NCBI RefSeq assembly: GCF_024347675.1
Contig: NZ_AP024881.1
Coordinates: 310,001-374,000, forward strand
Length of the DNA: 64,000 nt
Reading direction: 5' to 3'
Source of the DNA: Vibrio ishigakensis
GTDB lineage: Bacteria > Pseudomonadota > Gammaproteobacteria > Enterobacterales > Vibrionaceae
The stretch's first letter is position 1. Each line of letters starts with the position of its first letter. Under the pieces are notes generated by a model. The model was not told the DNA's origin. It ran no database searches and was given only the letters and a program-made list of their open reading frames with translations. This document shows positions 49,946 through 60,586 of the stretch, one piece after another. Made by a program: the position numbers and the translations under genes.

Positions 49946-52774
49946 ATGGAACAGGAAACGGCGTTTGAGCAAATAACCGAGAAATATCCGCAGGTTATTG
50001 AAACATGGAGTCAAGAGAATCTGGAGCAATTAAAGCGAGTTACTGAATTTAGTCGCTTTATCACCGATAGGCTCGATGTCGATCCTGAGTTTGTTGAGCT
50101 TCTGCCGAGTATACTAGCCGATGAGAGTCGATATGAAGACTATCGTGAGCGTTTAAAGGCTGAGCTCGCTGAGTGCTTTGACGAAAATGCATTGATGAAG
50201 AAGTTGCGTTTGTTTCGGCATCGCGAGTTAGCTTGGATCGCTTGGCGAGATATCAATGACCTAGGCCCAGTTGAACATAGCCTGCAGCATGTTTCTGAGT
50301 TGGCTGAAGCCATTATTTTTGAGACCTATGCATGGCACTACAAGGCTTGCTGCACTCTTTGGGGTACTCCAAAGAGTGCTGAGGGTGAAGAGCAAGCACT
50401 GCTGATCATAGGTATGGGTAAGCTCGGTGGTGGCGAGCTCAACTTCTCGTCTGATATCGACCTTATCTTTACCTACCCAGAGAACGGTGAAACCGTCGGG
50501 GCAAGGCGCTCCATTGCCAATGCTCAATTCTTTACCCGTTTAGGCCAGCGCATCATTAAATCTCTAGACCAGCAAACTATCGATGGTTTTTGCTATCGCG
50601 TGGATATGCGACTGAGGCCCTTTGGTGACAGTGGTCCTCTAGTCATGAGCTTCGCTGCTCTAGAGGATTATTATCAAGAGCAGGGTCGCGACTGGGAGCG
50701 CTACGCCATGGTCAAGGCTCGAGTAATGGGGCGCGAGATGTATCCGCAGTATCAAGAGCTGCGTCAAATGCTACGTCCATTCGTATTCCGTCGCTATATC
50801 GATTTCAGCGCAATCCAATCTTTGCGTCGCATGAAGAGCATGATCACGGCAGAGGTAAGACGACGCGGTCTGCAAAATAATATCAAGCTCGGGCCAGGTG
50901 GTATTCGGGAGGTTGAGTTTATTGCTCAGGTCTTCCAACTTATTCGAGGAGGCCGTGAGCCGAGTCTGAGAGGGCGTGGACTGCTTCCAACCCTAGAGGC
51001 GATTAAAGAACAAGGACTACTCAAGCCAGCAGAAGTGGATGGAATGAGAGACGCTTATTCGTTCCTGCGCAAACTCGAAAACCTGCTTCAGGCGGCAGAA
51101 GATAAGCAGACTCAAACCCTTCCTGATACAGCAGAGAAGCAAGCAAGCCTAGCCAAGGTTATGGGTTTTGCGGACTACTCTGAACTGCTAGAGGCGCTTC
51201 ACGCTCATACCTGCCATGTTCATCAAGTGTTTGATGATTTGATTGGTGGTGAGGATGAGCAAGAGCAAGGTATCGAACCTGTATTTATCGAATCTTGGGC
51301 GGTAGCGGCAGACAAACAAGCGCTAGAAACCATCTTTGCTGAAGGGCAAGGGCGGTTAAAAGAAAAGTCGGCAACCGAGCTTGCTGAGGTTCTGCATAGA
51401 TTTAAGGGTGAACTTGGTAAGAAGACATTAGGACCTCGTGGTCGTGAGGTGATTAATCACCTTATGCCAAAGGTGCTATCCAGTATCTGGGCGCATCCAG
51501 AAGGCGAGTTTGGCCTTGAAAGGGTGTTGAGTGTGTTGTCAAAGATCATCACGCGAACCACCTACCTTGAGCTATTGGATGAGCACCCAGCCGCCCTTGA
51601 ACAGTTGGTACGCCTATGTACTGCCAGCCCGATGATCACAGAGCTGTTAGGCAAATACCCAATCCTATTGGATGAACTTTTAGACCCGCAGCAGTTGTAT
51701 CGTCCAGTGGAGCTGACAAGTTATCGAGCTGAGCTTGGGGAATACCTAGCCCGTATTCCGGAAGAGGATATGGAGCAGCAGATGGAGGCGCTGAGACAGT
51801 TCAAACAGACCTGTATCCTGCGTATTGCTGCCGCTGATATCGCGGGCGTGCTTCCAGTGATGAAGGTGAGTGATCACCTGACTTATCTCGCCGAAGCGAT
51901 AGTAGAGCAGGTGGTGAATCAGGCATGGTCTCAGATGAAGGCTAAATACGGTGAGCCTAATCACCTTAATGAAGGTAAAGGCTTTGCCGTGCTGGGTTAT
52001 GGTAAGGTCGGCGGTTGGGAGCTTGGCTACAATTCTGACCTGGATGTGGTGTTTGTGCACGACTGTCCAACCTCATCCATAACCGACGGTGAGAAGTGCA
52101 TCGATGGCAGGCAATTTTATCTAAGGCTTGCCCAGCGTATCATCCATCTATTTTCTACCCGCACCGCATCAGGCATCTTGTATGAGGTAGATACTCGCTT
52201 GAGACCGTCTGGCGCTTCAGGGCTGATGGTGAGCCCTATCGAGGCATTCGAGGAGTATCAACAGACTGAAGCCTGGACATGGGAGCATCAGGCCTTGGTC
52301 CGAGCAAGAGCTATTTATGGCTCTGATGCACTGGTTTCTGCGTTTGATGAAGTGCGTCGTAAGGTGCTACAGCAAAGCCGAGATAGCGAAGCGCTGAAGA
52401 AAGATGTGCTTGAAATGCGCGAGAAGATGCGTGATCACCTCGGTGGTAAAAAGTCTGAGCGCTTTATGCTAAAGCAAGACCAAGGTGGTATCACAGATGT
52501 TGAGTTCTTAACTCAGTATTGGGTACTTAACTTTAGCCATACTAATCCAGCATTAACAGTCTGGTCGGACAATGTTCGCATCCTTGAAAGCCTGGTTGAG
52601 GAAGGACTACTGGAAAAAGAACAAGCCTCGAATTTAACTTCTGCCTATACCCAGATGCGAAATGAGATTCATAGACGCAATCTTCTTAATTTGGATGCCG
52701 ATGTTGCTCTGGATAAGTATCAGCAAGAGCGAGAGTGGGTGAGTCACGCATGGCAAGAGTGGATGCTTAATTGA
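49946..52774 (+). CDS. glnE: Glutamine synthetase adenylyltransferase/adenylyl-removing enzyme
   Basis: GlnE attaches AMP to, or removes it from, glutamine synthetase in response to the PII protein. The 942-residue length is typical. Two nucleotidyltransferase domains are clear: the N-terminal deadenylylase with GMGKLGGGELNFSSDIDLIF and the C-terminal adenylylase with GYGKVGGWELGYNSDLDVVF, each with its pair of catalytic acids. Helical regulatory regions lie between. The ATG has the purine-rich GGTGATGGAAA before it. It sits between ygiF and hldE, as in E. coli. Confidence 0.98.
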   Translation: MEQETAFEQITEKYPQVIETWSQENLEQLKRVTEFSRFITDRLDVDPEFVELLPSILADESRYEDYRERLKAELAECFDENALMKKLRLFRHRELAWIAWRDINDLGPVEHSLQHVSELAEAIIFETYAWHYKACCTLWGTPKSAEGEEQALLIIGMGKLGGGELNFSSDIDLIFTYPENGETVGARRSIANAQFFTRLGQRIIKSLDQQTIDGFCYRVDMRLRPFGDSGPLVMSFAALEDYYQEQGRDWERYAMVKARVMGREMYPQYQELRQMLRPFVFRRYIDFSAIQSLRRMKSMITAEVRRRGLQNNIKLGPGGIREVEFIAQVFQLIRGGREPSLRGRGLLPTLEAIKEQGLLKPAEVDGMRDAYSFLRKLENLLQAAEDKQTQTLPDTAEKQASLAKVMGFADYSELLEALHAHTCHVHQVFDDLIGGEDEQEQGIEPVFIESWAVAADKQALETIFAEGQGRLKEKSATELAEVLHRFKGELGKKTLGPRGREVINHLMPKVLSSIWAHPEGEFGLERVLSVLSKIITRTTYLELLDEHPAALEQLVRLCTASPMITELLGKYPILLDELLDPQQLYRPVELTSYRAELGEYLARIPEEDMEQQMEALRQFKQTCILRIAAADIAGVLPVMKVSDHLTYLAEAIVEQVVNQAWSQMKAKYGEPNHLNEGKGFAVLGYGKVGGWELGYNSDLDVVFVHDCPTSSITDGEKCIDGRQFYLRLAQRIIHLFSTRTASGILYEVDTRLRPSGASGLMVSPIEAFEEYQQTEAWTWEHQALVRARAIYGSDALVSAFDEVRRKVLQQSRDSEALKKDVLEMREKMRDHLGGKKSERFMLKQDQGGITDVEFLTQYWVLNFSHTNPALTVWSDNVRILESLVEEGLLEKEQASNLTSAYTQMRNEIHRRNLLNLDADVALDKYQQEREWVSHAWQEWMLN

Positions 52775-52856
52775 CAGCAAACTAAATGAATAGCACTAAA
52801 AGTCAGTGAGTTAGCTGTGCTAGAATTGAAAGCAAATTTTACAGTTCGGAGTAACT

Positions 52857-54287
52857 ATGAAACCGATTCTTCCCGATTACAGTGACTCGGGTGTACTTAT
52901 CGTTGGCGACGTAATGCTTGATCGCTACTGGTACGGCCCGACGGGACGAATTTCTCCTGAGGCTCCTGTGCCCGTGGTGAAAGTAGAAAATAATGAAGAG
53001 CGCCCTGGTGGTGCTGCCAACGTTGCAATGAATATCGCAGCCCTCGGTGGTCATACTCACCTGGTAGGCTTAACGGGTATTGATGAGCCTGCACGCGTGC
53101 TGACAGAGAAGCTATCGGCTCTTAAGGTTAACTGCGATTTTGTATCGCTTCCTGATTATCCAACCATTACCAAGCTTCGCGTGATGAGCCGCGGGCAGCA
53201 GCTTATCCGTTTGGACTTTGAAGACAAGTTCAGCGATATCGACGAAGCGGCGGTTCTATCTCGAATGGACCTATCCCTCGATAAGGTGAAGGCGGTCATT
53301 CTTTCAGATTATGCTAAAGGTGCACTGGAGCACTCAAAAGCTATGATTGCTAAGGCTCGTGAGGCTGGTGTCCCTGTGTTTATCGACCCTAAAGGGGCTG
53401 ATTTTGAGCGTTATCGCGGCGCGACACTGCTTACTCCAAACATGAGTGAGTTTGAGCATGTTGTTGGTGCGGTAAACAGCGATGAAGAGCTAGAGCAAAA
53501 AGCCCGTGAACTGGTTGAGAAGTTTGACCTTGAGGCACTGCTAGTGACTCGCAGTGAGCACGGCATGACGCTTATTCCTCGTGATGCTGATGTGTTCCAT
53601 CTGCCTACGCAAGCGCAAGAAGTGTATGACGTAACTGGTGCTGGCGATACAGTGATCTCTGTACTTGCTGCTTCTGTTGCAGCTGGTAAACCGCTAGAAG
53701 AGGCATGTGCACTGGCTAACGCTGCTGCAGGTGTAGTAGTTGGCAAGCTGGGTACATCTACTCTGTCTACTATCGAACTTGCGGAAGCGGTACACGGTTC
53801 TCAAGACACCGATTATGGCGTGATCGCCGAGCAGGCACTGATTGAGGCTGTGCGTAAGGCAAAGGCTAAGGGTGAGAAGGTGGTGATGACCAATGGTTGT
53901 TTCGACATCTTGCATGCTGGCCATGTCTCTTACCTAAATCATGCCGCTGAGTTGGGCGATCGCCTGATTGTGGCGGTCAATACTGATGATTCAGTTAAGC
54001 GCCTAAAAGGCCCAGCGCGTCCAGTAAATCCTACTGATCGTCGTATGGCTGTTCTTGCGGGACTTGGCGCAGTGGATTGGGTGGTGCCTTTCTCTGAAGA
54101 TACACCGCAACGCTTGATTTCTGAGGTACTGCCTGATCTTCTAGTTAAGGGTGGGGACTATAAGCCTGAAGAGATCGCTGGTGGCAAAGAAGTAATTGCA
54201 GCTGGTGGTAAGGTTGAGGTGCTGAACTTTGAAGAGGGGGTCTCTACCACAGAGATCATCGAAGCTATCAAAGGCGATAAGCACTAG
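52857..54287 (+). CDS. hldE: Bifunctional heptose 7-phosphate kinase/heptose 1-phosphate adenylyltransferase
   Basis: HldE makes ADP-heptose precursors for lipopolysaccharide core. The N-terminal ribokinase-like kinase (about residues 1-318) has [20 protein letters not shown], the [15 protein letters not shown] motif and the catalytic [10 protein letters not shown]. The C-terminal nucleotidyltransferase (about 340-476) has [17 protein letters not shown], the HIGH-type motif. At 476 residues it is full length. GGAG precedes the ATG. A perfect terminator follows. Confidence 0.98.
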   Translation: MKPILPDYSDSGVLIVGDVMLDRYWYGPTGRISPEAPVPVVKVENNEERPGGAANVAMNIAALGGHTHLVGLTGIDEPARVLTEKLSALKVNCDFVSLPDYPTITKLRVMSRGQQLIRLDFEDKFSDIDEAAVLSRMDLSLDKVKAVILSDYAKGALEHSKAMIAKAREAGVPVFIDPKGADFERYRGATLLTPNMSEFEHVVGAVNSDEELEQKARELVEKFDLEALLVTRSEHGMTLIPRDADVFHLPTQAQEVYDVTGAGDTVISVLAASVAAGKPLEEACALANAAAGVVVGKLGTSTLSTIELAEAVHGSQDTDYGVIAEQALIEAVRKAKAKGEKVVMTNGCFDILHAGHVSYLNHAAELGDRLIVAVNTDDSVKRLKGPARPVNPTDRRMAVLAGLGAVDWVVPFSEDTPQRLISEVLPDLLVKGGDYKPEEIAGGKEVIAAGGKVEVLNFEEGVSTTEIIEAIKGDKH

Positions 54288-54308
54288 TTCACTTAAGGTA
54301 GCGAACAT

Positions 54309-54337
54309 AAAAAAGGATGGCTGTGCCATCCTTTTTT
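54309..54337. terminator. Bidirectional terminator between hldE and tolC
   Basis: AAAAAAGGATGGC-TGT-GCCATCCTTTTTT is a 13-bp perfect stem between convergent genes. Confidence 0.93.
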
Positions 54338-54355
54338 GCATCTAATGAACAGTGG

Positions 54356-55681
54356 TTAGCTGTTTTCTTCCGCTAGCGGATCTGAGGTTGCTCTCATCAA
54401 GCCTTGGTTGATATCTAGAATATCTTGCTCGCTAAGAGTACCTACCGCTTGTTTTAGCTGAAGTACGCTGATGATGTAGTTGTAGCGCGCATCCGATAGG
54501 TTACGTTTTGCTTCAAACACACGACGGGTGAAGTCAAGAACGTCAACGATGGTACGTGAACCTACTTCATAACCCGTTTCAACTGCAGCAAGTGCAGATT
54601 CAGCTGAGATAAGAGATTGTTCGAATGCCTTGATAGAGCCGATGGTTGCATCAATGTTGTTGTTAGATGCACGAACGGTTCGCACTACTGAGCGGTATGA
54701 CGCTTCTAGGTCTTCACTTACTGCTACGTAGTTGTACTCTGCCTGCTTAACCTGAGCGGTAGTGTTACCACCTGTGTACAGAGGCACAGATAGGTTAATA
54801 CCTAGGTTGTAGTCAGTGTCATCAACATCCGCGTCGTTCAATGTACCATTTGCATAACCTGCATTAGCGTTGAAGGTTAGCGATGGCAGGTGACCAGAGC
54901 TTGCAAGCTTGATGTTGTCGCGTGCGATATCTTGGTTAATACGTGCCGCTAGTAGGCTCAGGTTTTGAGTCTGTGCTTGATCCACTAGCTCATCGGTAGA
55001 CTTGTCAGATGGAGAAGCAGAGAAACGGTTTACATCCAGCACGTCTAGGTTTTGATGACCTTGACCTGTGATTTCGCGCAGTGCTTCGTAGCTGTTTACT
55101 AGGTCGTTCTTCGCAGTAACCTCAGCGGCCAGAACGCTATCGTACTCAGCCTGTGCTTCGTGTACGTTGGTAATCGCTGATAGACCCACCTCAAAGCGCT
55201 GCTTCTCTTGGTCAAGTTGACGTTCAACCGCTTTCTTCTCGGCTTGAACAAACTCTAAGCCATCTTGTGCACGCAGTACCTCAAAGTATGCGGTAGAAAC
55301 TCGCAAGATCAGGTTCTGTTGTTGTGCAGCGTAGGCAGAATCTTGTTGGCGAGCCGTCTTTTCAGAAGTCTCGAGCGTTACCCAGCTTGAACGTTGGTAT
55401 AGCTCTTGCGTCAAGCCAATACCAGCTGTGAAAGCATTGCTTTCTTGGCCAAAGTAGCTCTCGCCGTAGTTATAACCTGCAGTCAAAGAGATTTGTGGAA
55501 GCAAAGGGGCTCTTGCAGATGAAACTGCTTCGAATGCGGCGTCACGTTGCGCAGCAGAGCGTAGCAATTGAGGATCATTGTCTATGGCTTGCTTGTATAT
55601 TTCAGACAGGTTTTCTGCCGATGCTGAAATAGAAAGTGTTCCAAGCGAAGCTGCAATCAGAACAGACAGCACTTTTTTCAT
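54356..55681 (-). CDS. tolC: Outer-membrane efflux channel TolC
   Basis: TolC is a trimeric channel through the outer membrane and periplasm that serves drug efflux pumps and type I secretion. The signal peptide is MKKVLSVLIAASLGTLSISA, cleaved near ASA. The 441 residues show the internal two-fold repeat of long helices, and the conserved segments SLGINLSVPLYTGG and VGSRTIVDVLDFTRRVFEAK. It is shorter than E. coli TolC (493), mostly lacking the C-terminal tail, as in Vibrio. The divergent neighbour nudF is 217 bases away. Confidence 0.95.
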   Translation of the reverse strand: MKKVLSVLIAASLGTLSISASAENLSEIYKQAIDNDPQLLRSAAQRDAAFEAVSSARAPLLPQISLTAGYNYGESYFGQESNAFTAGIGLTQELYQRSSWVTLETSEKTARQQDSAYAAQQQNLILRVSTAYFEVLRAQDGLEFVQAEKKAVERQLDQEKQRFEVGLSAITNVHEAQAEYDSVLAAEVTAKNDLVNSYEALREITGQGHQNLDVLDVNRFSASPSDKSTDELVDQAQTQNLSLLAARINQDIARDNIKLASSGHLPSLTFNANAGYANGTLNDADVDDTDYNLGINLSVPLYTGGNTTAQVKQAEYNYVAVSEDLEASYRSVVRTVRASNNNIDATIGSIKAFEQSLISAESALAAVETGYEVGSRTIVDVLDFTRRVFEAKRNLSDARYNYIISVLQLKQAVGTLSEQDILDINQGLMRATSDPLAEENS

Positions 55682-55898
55682 TTTTTTAACTCTTTCCTGC
55701 TACTGAGTTTATGGATCTTGGTTAAGTTGAAAGATTGTACATCTAATTACTTAGCATACTACCAAAAGCTACTAAAACTCTAATATTACATGCGCTTGCT
55801 CAAAACTTTTACAGAGCTCTCAAAAAAAATAGTAACTTTTATTATCTATGTTGAGTAACATGGGTGTTTTCTGTTCTCTAACAAGGATATGGATAAAT

Positions 55899-56531
55899 AT
55901 GTCTAAACCTAGCAGCTACCCAAGCTACAGCAACCAGGATGTTGAAATCATAGAACAGGAAACCCTATATCAAGGCTTCTTCAAAATGGTTAAGTATAGG
56001 TTTAGGCACAAACTGTTTGAGGGTGGCTGGAGCGATATAGTTCAACGTGAGTTGCTGGAGCGCGGACATGCGGTCGCAGTCCTGCCTTATGATCCCGTGG
56101 CAGACAAGGTGATCATGGTAGAACAGATAAGGGTGGGAGCCCTTGAGCAGGCTAGACCTTGGCAGCTTGAAATAGTCGCTGGCATGTTGGACAAAGACGG
56201 TGAATCAGCAGAAGAGGTTGCACAGCGTGAAGCCTTTGAAGAGGCGGGACTTGAGCTGAGTAATATTCAGCATATTTCTGGCTACTATCCATCTGCTGGT
56301 GGCTGCTCTGAGCGCTTGGAACTCTATATAGGTCAGGTTAATGCGCCTGAACAAGGCGGTGTATTTGGTGTCGAATCTGAGAACGAAGACATCAAAGTAC
56401 ACATTTTGACCAGAGAAGAAGCCTATGAGTTGGTTAAAAATGGTACAATTGAGAATGCAGCTTCCATTATCACCTTGCAATGGTTGATGCTGAATCATCA
56501 ACAAGTGAGAACGTCATGGCTAAACCGTTAG
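55899..56531 (+). CDS. nudF: ADP-ribose pyrophosphatase
   Basis: NudF splits ADP-ribose to AMP and ribose 5-phosphate and clears reactive ADP-ribose. I chose ATG 55899 (MSKPSSYPSYSN), giving 210 residues like E. coli NudF (209); an earlier ATG at 55848 adds an unrelated leader. The Nudix box is REAFEEAGLEL preceded by GMLDKDGESAEEVAQ; one residue more than usual separates its glycine from the first glutamate. The NDVEII-like N-terminus (NQDVEIIEQETLYQGFFKM) and the C-terminal IENAASIITLQWL agree with the family. It overlaps yqiB by 16 bases. Confidence 0.93.
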   Translation: MSKPSSYPSYSNQDVEIIEQETLYQGFFKMVKYRFRHKLFEGGWSDIVQRELLERGHAVAVLPYDPVADKVIMVEQIRVGALEQARPWQLEIVAGMLDKDGESAEEVAQREAFEEAGLELSNIQHISGYYPSAGGCSERLELYIGQVNAPEQGGVFGVESENEDIKVHILTREEAYELVKNGTIENAASIITLQWLMLNHQQVRTSWLNR

Positions 56532-56953
56532 CAGAAAGAGAGTATCACGTAGACTTTGCAGGTCTTATGCGTCTGTATGAGACCAATTATGCAAAGCTAA
56601 ACGCCTTACTGCCCGTTAATCATGATGAAGGGGATACTAGAACCTACCAAGTTCAGTCTCAGGTATATCAAATCAATGTCATAGAAGTGACGCGATATAC
56701 CACCCTGGTGGATGTTTTTCAGTGTGATCAAGTTCCCATTTTTCCACTTCCGCATATGACAGTGCGCCTTTATCACGATGCTAAGGTTGCAGAAGTATGT
56801 GCAAGTGAAAAAATGAAAGTTATACATGCACGATATGACTACCCCAACTCAAAAATGATGCAAAAAGATGAAAAGCATCAGTTAAATCAGTTTCTTGGGG
56901 ACTGGCTGACTTTCTGCCTAAAAATGGGCATCAGCCGAGAGCCACTATTGTAG
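56516..56953 (+). CDS. yqiB: DUF1249 protein YqiB
   Basis: The 145-residue protein is a DUF1249 member of unknown function, conserved beside nudF and cpdA in gamma-proteobacteria. From ATG 56516, matching E. coli YqiB, it shows FAGLMRLYETNYAKLNALLP, VTRYTTLVDVFQ, PHMTVRLYHDAKVAEVCASE and RYDYPNSKMMQKDEKHQLNQ, all diagnostic. It overlaps the nudF end by 16 bases, so the two are translationally coupled. cpdA follows 34 bases later. Confidence 0.9.
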   Translation: MAKPLAEREYHVDFAGLMRLYETNYAKLNALLPVNHDEGDTRTYQVQSQVYQINVIEVTRYTTLVDVFQCDQVPIFPLPHMTVRLYHDAKVAEVCASEKMKVIHARYDYPNSKMMQKDEKHQLNQFLGDWLTFCLKMGISREPLL

Positions 56954-56987
56954 GCTCGTGACAACATAAAGAATTGGAAATAAAAAA

Positions 56988-57806
56988 GTGGAACCGCGAA
57001 TAGTTGAGACAGGTGAATCTGTCCAATTAGTACAAATTACTGATACGCACCTATTCGAAGACAGTGAAGGGACCTTGCTGAGTGTAAATACCGAGCATAG
57101 CTTCCATGCTGTTGTTGAGGACGTTATCAGCAAAGAATTGGCCTTCGATGCCATTATAGCCACCGGTGATATCTCGCAGGATCACACGGCGGCTTCGTAT
57201 GAGAAATTTGTTGAGGGGATAAAACCCTTAGTGAAACCATGTTTCTGGCTTCCAGGTAATCATGACTATAAGCCAAGTATGGGTTCGGTACTGCCGAGTG
57301 CGCAGATACAAGCATGCAATCATTTTCTGGCTGGTGAAAAGTGGCAGGTTATTCTGCTAGACAGCCAAGTGACCGGACTTCCCCATGGTTACCTAGAACA
57401 AGAACAGTTAGCTTACCTCGACGATATGTTGGCTGAGTACCCTGAACGTCATAGCCTAGTGCTTTTGCATCACAACCCACTGCCTATTGGTAGTGCGTGG
57501 CTCGATCAGCACAAGCTACAAAAAGCCGTTGAGTTTTGGCAGGTGTTAGACCGTCACAAAAACGTAAGTGCGGTTTTGTGTGGACACGTACACCAAGAGT
57601 TTCAGACAGAACATCATGGAGTCCAGGTATTGGCCACACCATCGACCTGTATCCAGTTCAAGGCCAACAATGACGAGTTTGCCTTGGATAATCTGTCTCC
57701 TGGATGGCGTCATCTGAGCTTACATAGCGATGGCAGCATAGAGTCCAAGGTGTATCGCTTACCTGACGGTAGCTTTGTGCCAGACTTCGAGGCGGAAGGC
57801 TACTAA
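56988..57806 (+). CDS. cpdA: 3',5'-cyclic AMP phosphodiesterase
   Basis: CpdA hydrolyses cyclic AMP to AMP and so tunes CRP-cAMP signalling. The 272 residues carry the metallophosphoesterase motifs QITDTHLFE, ATGDISQD, LPGNHDYKP, LLHHNPLPIG and CGHVHQEF. The start is GTG at 56988, with GGAAATAAAAAA before it. It is the third gene of the nudF-yqiB-cpdA-yqiA cluster. Length and motifs match E. coli CpdA. Confidence 0.95.
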   Translation: MEPRIVETGESVQLVQITDTHLFEDSEGTLLSVNTEHSFHAVVEDVISKELAFDAIIATGDISQDHTAASYEKFVEGIKPLVKPCFWLPGNHDYKPSMGSVLPSAQIQACNHFLAGEKWQVILLDSQVTGLPHGYLEQEQLAYLDDMLAEYPERHSLVLLHHNPLPIGSAWLDQHKLQKAVEFWQVLDRHKNVSAVLCGHVHQEFQTEHHGVQVLATPSTCIQFKANNDEFALDNLSPGWRHLSLHSDGSIESKVYRLPDGSFVPDFEAEGY

Positions 57807-57824
57807 TTCGATATCAAACAATAG

Positions 57825-57846
57825 AAAGCGGCGTTTATGCCGCTTT
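57825..57846 (+). terminator. Hairpin between cpdA and yqiA
   Basis: AAAGCGGC-GTTTAT-GCCGCTTT is a perfect 8-bp stem, but only a weak T-rich run follows. It may be a partial terminator inside the cluster. Confidence 0.55.
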
Positions 57847-57869
57847 GTTGGTTTTAAAGGGAGTTAAAC

Positions 57870-58457
57870 TTGCAATCTAAACCCTCACTCTTGCTTTATC
57901 TGCATGGCTTTAATAGTTCTCCGCTATCGTTGAAGGCGGAGATCATCAAGAAGTATTGCGCTGAGCATAGACCTGACATTACCTTTATCGCGCCCCAGCT
58001 GCCTGTACATCCTCGCCCTTGCTTCGAGTTACTCGAAGAGATAGTTGCGAAGTACAAATCGGACTATCAGATAGCCCTAGTGGGCAGCTCTCTTGGTGGC
58101 TATCTCGCTACTTGGCTAAACAGTAAATTTGGTTTCAAGGCTGTTGTGGTTAACCCAGCTGTACGTCCCTATGAGCTACTGCAAGATTATCTTGGTCCAC
58201 AAGAAAATCCCTATACGCAGCAGGAATACCTGCTTGAGCAATCTCATGTTGAAGACCTGAAGACTATCGATGTTGCCATACTCAATAACTCGGCCGACTT
58301 CTGGCTATTACAACAAACGGGTGACGAGGTGCTCGACTACCGACAAGCGGTCGATAAGTATCGAGATGCCAAGCAAACGGTAGAACAGGGAGGCAATCAC
58401 AGCTTCGTAGGATTCGAGCGCTACGCTAGCCAGATAGTGGATTTTTTACAGCTTTAA
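57870..58457 (+). CDS. yqiA: Alpha/beta-hydrolase esterase YqiA
   Basis: YqiA is a cytoplasmic esterase of the UPF0227 family. The 195 residues show LLLYLHGFNSSPLSLKAEII (oxyanion region), the nucleophile elbow VGSSLGGYLATWL and the catalytic His in GGNHSFVGFERY; an aspartate in the SADFWLL region completes the triad. The start is TTG at 57870 with AGGGAGTTAAAC before it. The physiological ester is not known. In E. coli it precedes parE, as here. Confidence 0.9.
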   Translation: MQSKPSLLLYLHGFNSSPLSLKAEIIKKYCAEHRPDITFIAPQLPVHPRPCFELLEEIVAKYKSDYQIALVGSSLGGYLATWLNSKFGFKAVVVNPAVRPYELLQDYLGPQENPYTQQEYLLEQSHVEDLKTIDVAILNNSADFWLLQQTGDEVLDYRQAVDKYRDAKQTVEQGGNHSFVGFERYASQIVDFLQL

Positions 58458-58703
58458 CCCTCTTTTGTTCGATATATCAACAAACCTCATGCTTTTTGCC
58501 CTCGAAGCGTGCTGAAACTTGACAGAAAAGCTTGTGCGCCAGAGTATGATAGAGAATCTTTCTGCGCTAATAATCATGACTCGGACTGGTTTGAACAAAG
58601 GGAATTTAGCAAACACCGAGGCATATGCTCTTGCTCAGCGGAACCTATTGCCCGTTTTCTTCGGGCCTGATGCAAGACTATTTCAAGAGTAAAATTTCAG
58701 AAT

Positions 58704-60584
58704 ATGACAGAACAATATAATGCTGGAGCGATAGAAGTCTTAAATGGCTTGGAGCCTGTTCGTCGTCGCCCAGGGATGTATACCGATACGGTTCGACCGA
58801 ACCACTTGGGGCAAGAGGTTATCGATAACAGTGTCGATGAAGCGCTTGCTGGCCACGCCTCTAAGGTACAAGTAATCCTTCATGCCGATCAGTCTCTCGA
58901 GGTTATCGATGATGGTCGAGGTATGCCCGTTGATATCCACCCAGAAGAGAAGGTTTCCGGTGTTGAGCTTATCCTATGTAAGCTGCACGCAGGTGGTAAG
59001 TTCTCTAATAAAAACTATCAGTTTTCTGGTGGTCTTCACGGTGTAGGTATCTCGGTAGTAAACGCCCTTTCTAAGCGCGTTGAAGTGACGGTACGCCGTG
59101 ATGGACAGGTGTATGAGATCGCCTTCGAACATGGCAACAAGGTTCAAGAGCTTGAGGTTACCGGTACTTGTGGTAAGCGCAATAGCGGAACCAGCGTACA
59201 TTTCTGGCCAGATGCCAAATACTTCGACTCAGCTAACTTCTCTGTTTCTCGCTTGGTAAACAACCTGCGTGCGAAAGCAGTGCTTTGCCCAGGTCTAGAG
59301 ATCACCTTTAGCGATAAGGTGAACGGCAAAGAACACAAGTGGTATTACGAGAGTGGTCTAAAAGACTATCTAGCCGAGGGTGTGAAGGGCTATCCGGTTC
59401 TTCCTGAATCACCGTTTACTGGTCAATTTTCTGCGGAAACAGAAGCGGCCGACTGGGCTATTATCTGGCAGCCAGAAGGTGGTGAGATGATCACCGAGAG
59501 CTATGTAAACCTTATCCCGACGGCCCAAGGTGGTACCCATGTCAATGGCCTTCGCCAAGGCTTGTTGGATGCCATGCGTGAATTCTGTGAGTTCCGCAAC
59601 CTGTTGCCACGCGGTGTGAAGCTGACAGGTGATGATGTATTCGAGCGTTGCTCATATGTGCTGTCCATCAAGATGCAAGACCCTCAGTTTGCCGGCCAAA
59701 CCAAAGAGCGTCTATCGTCTCGTCAGTGTGCAGCCTTTGTATCGGGTGTAGTAAAAGATGCGTTTAGCTTATGGTTAAACGAAACCCCACACATTGCTGA
59801 ACAGCTTGCTGAAGCCTGTATTGCTAATGCCCATCGCCGTATGCGTGCAAGCAAGAAGGTAGTGCGTAAGAAGGTAGCCTCTGGTCCAGCACTTCCAGGC
59901 AAACTTACCGATTGTTCTGTGCAAGACCTTAACCGTACTGAGCTTTTCCTGGTGGAGGGTGACTCGGCGGGTGGTTCTGCTAAGCAAGCACGTGATCGTG
60001 AATTTCAAGCGGTAATGCCGCTTCGCGGTAAGATCCTAAATACATGGGAAGTGTCTGCGGATCAGGTACTGGCTTCGCAAGAAGTGCACGATATCTCAGT
60101 AGCCTTGGGTATCGACCCAGACTCAGAAAACCTAGACGGTCTTCGCTACGGTAAGATCTGTATCCTAGCTGATGCGGACTCGGATGGTCTGCACATCGCA
60201 ACCTTGCTGTGCGCTCTGTTTACTCGCCATTTCCGCGCTCTGGTTAATGCGGGGCACGTATATGTGGCTATGCCGCCTCTGTATCGTATCGACTGTGGCA
60301 AAGAAGTCTTCTATGCCCTAGATGACGATGAGAAAGAGGGCATTTTGGAGCGCCTTAGTAAGAAGCGCGCCAAGATCAACGTTCAGCGATTCAAAGGTCT
60401 GGGTGAGATGAACCCGCTTCAATTGCGTGAGACCACAATGGATCCAAATACGCGTCGTCTGGTGCAATTGACTATCGACGATAGCGACCAAACTATGGAG
60501 ATGATGGACATGCTGCTTGGCAAGAAGCGAGCAGATGATCGTCGCCACTGGCTACAGAATAACGGCGACTTGGCAGAGGTATAA
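58704..60584 (+). CDS. parE: DNA topoisomerase IV subunit B
   Basis: ParE is the ATPase subunit of topoisomerase IV, which separates daughter chromosomes. The GHKL ATP site includes [18 protein letters not shown] and the [15 protein letters not shown] loop. The Toprim region has [20 protein letters not shown], then LPRGKI-like MPLRGKILN and [10 protein letters not shown] with the metal acids. The 626 residues are full length. The positions known for quinolone resistance in E. coli ParE (LRGKILN, DSDG region) look wild-type. parC follows two bases after the stop. Confidence 0.98.
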   Translation: MTEQYNAGAIEVLNGLEPVRRRPGMYTDTVRPNHLGQEVIDNSVDEALAGHASKVQVILHADQSLEVIDDGRGMPVDIHPEEKVSGVELILCKLHAGGKFSNKNYQFSGGLHGVGISVVNALSKRVEVTVRRDGQVYEIAFEHGNKVQELEVTGTCGKRNSGTSVHFWPDAKYFDSANFSVSRLVNNLRAKAVLCPGLEITFSDKVNGKEHKWYYESGLKDYLAEGVKGYPVLPESPFTGQFSAETEAADWAIIWQPEGGEMITESYVNLIPTAQGGTHVNGLRQGLLDAMREFCEFRNLLPRGVKLTGDDVFERCSYVLSIKMQDPQFAGQTKERLSSRQCAAFVSGVVKDAFSLWLNETPHIAEQLAEACIANAHRRMRASKKVVRKKVASGPALPGKLTDCSVQDLNRTELFLVEGDSAGGSAKQARDREFQAVMPLRGKILNTWEVSADQVLASQEVHDISVALGIDPDSENLDGLRYGKICILADADSDGLHIATLLCALFTRHFRALVNAGHVYVAMPPLYRIDCGKEVFYALDDDEKEGILERLSKKRAKINVQRFKGLGEMNPLQLRETTMDPNTRRLVQLTIDDSDQTMEMMDMLLGKKRADDRRHWLQNNGDLAEV

Positions 60585-60586
60585 CA

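Noticed and set aside
58519..58550. TTGACA ... TATGAT as a parE promoter
   Set aside because: The two boxes are 20 bases apart, beyond the usual 16-18, so the match is not convincing.
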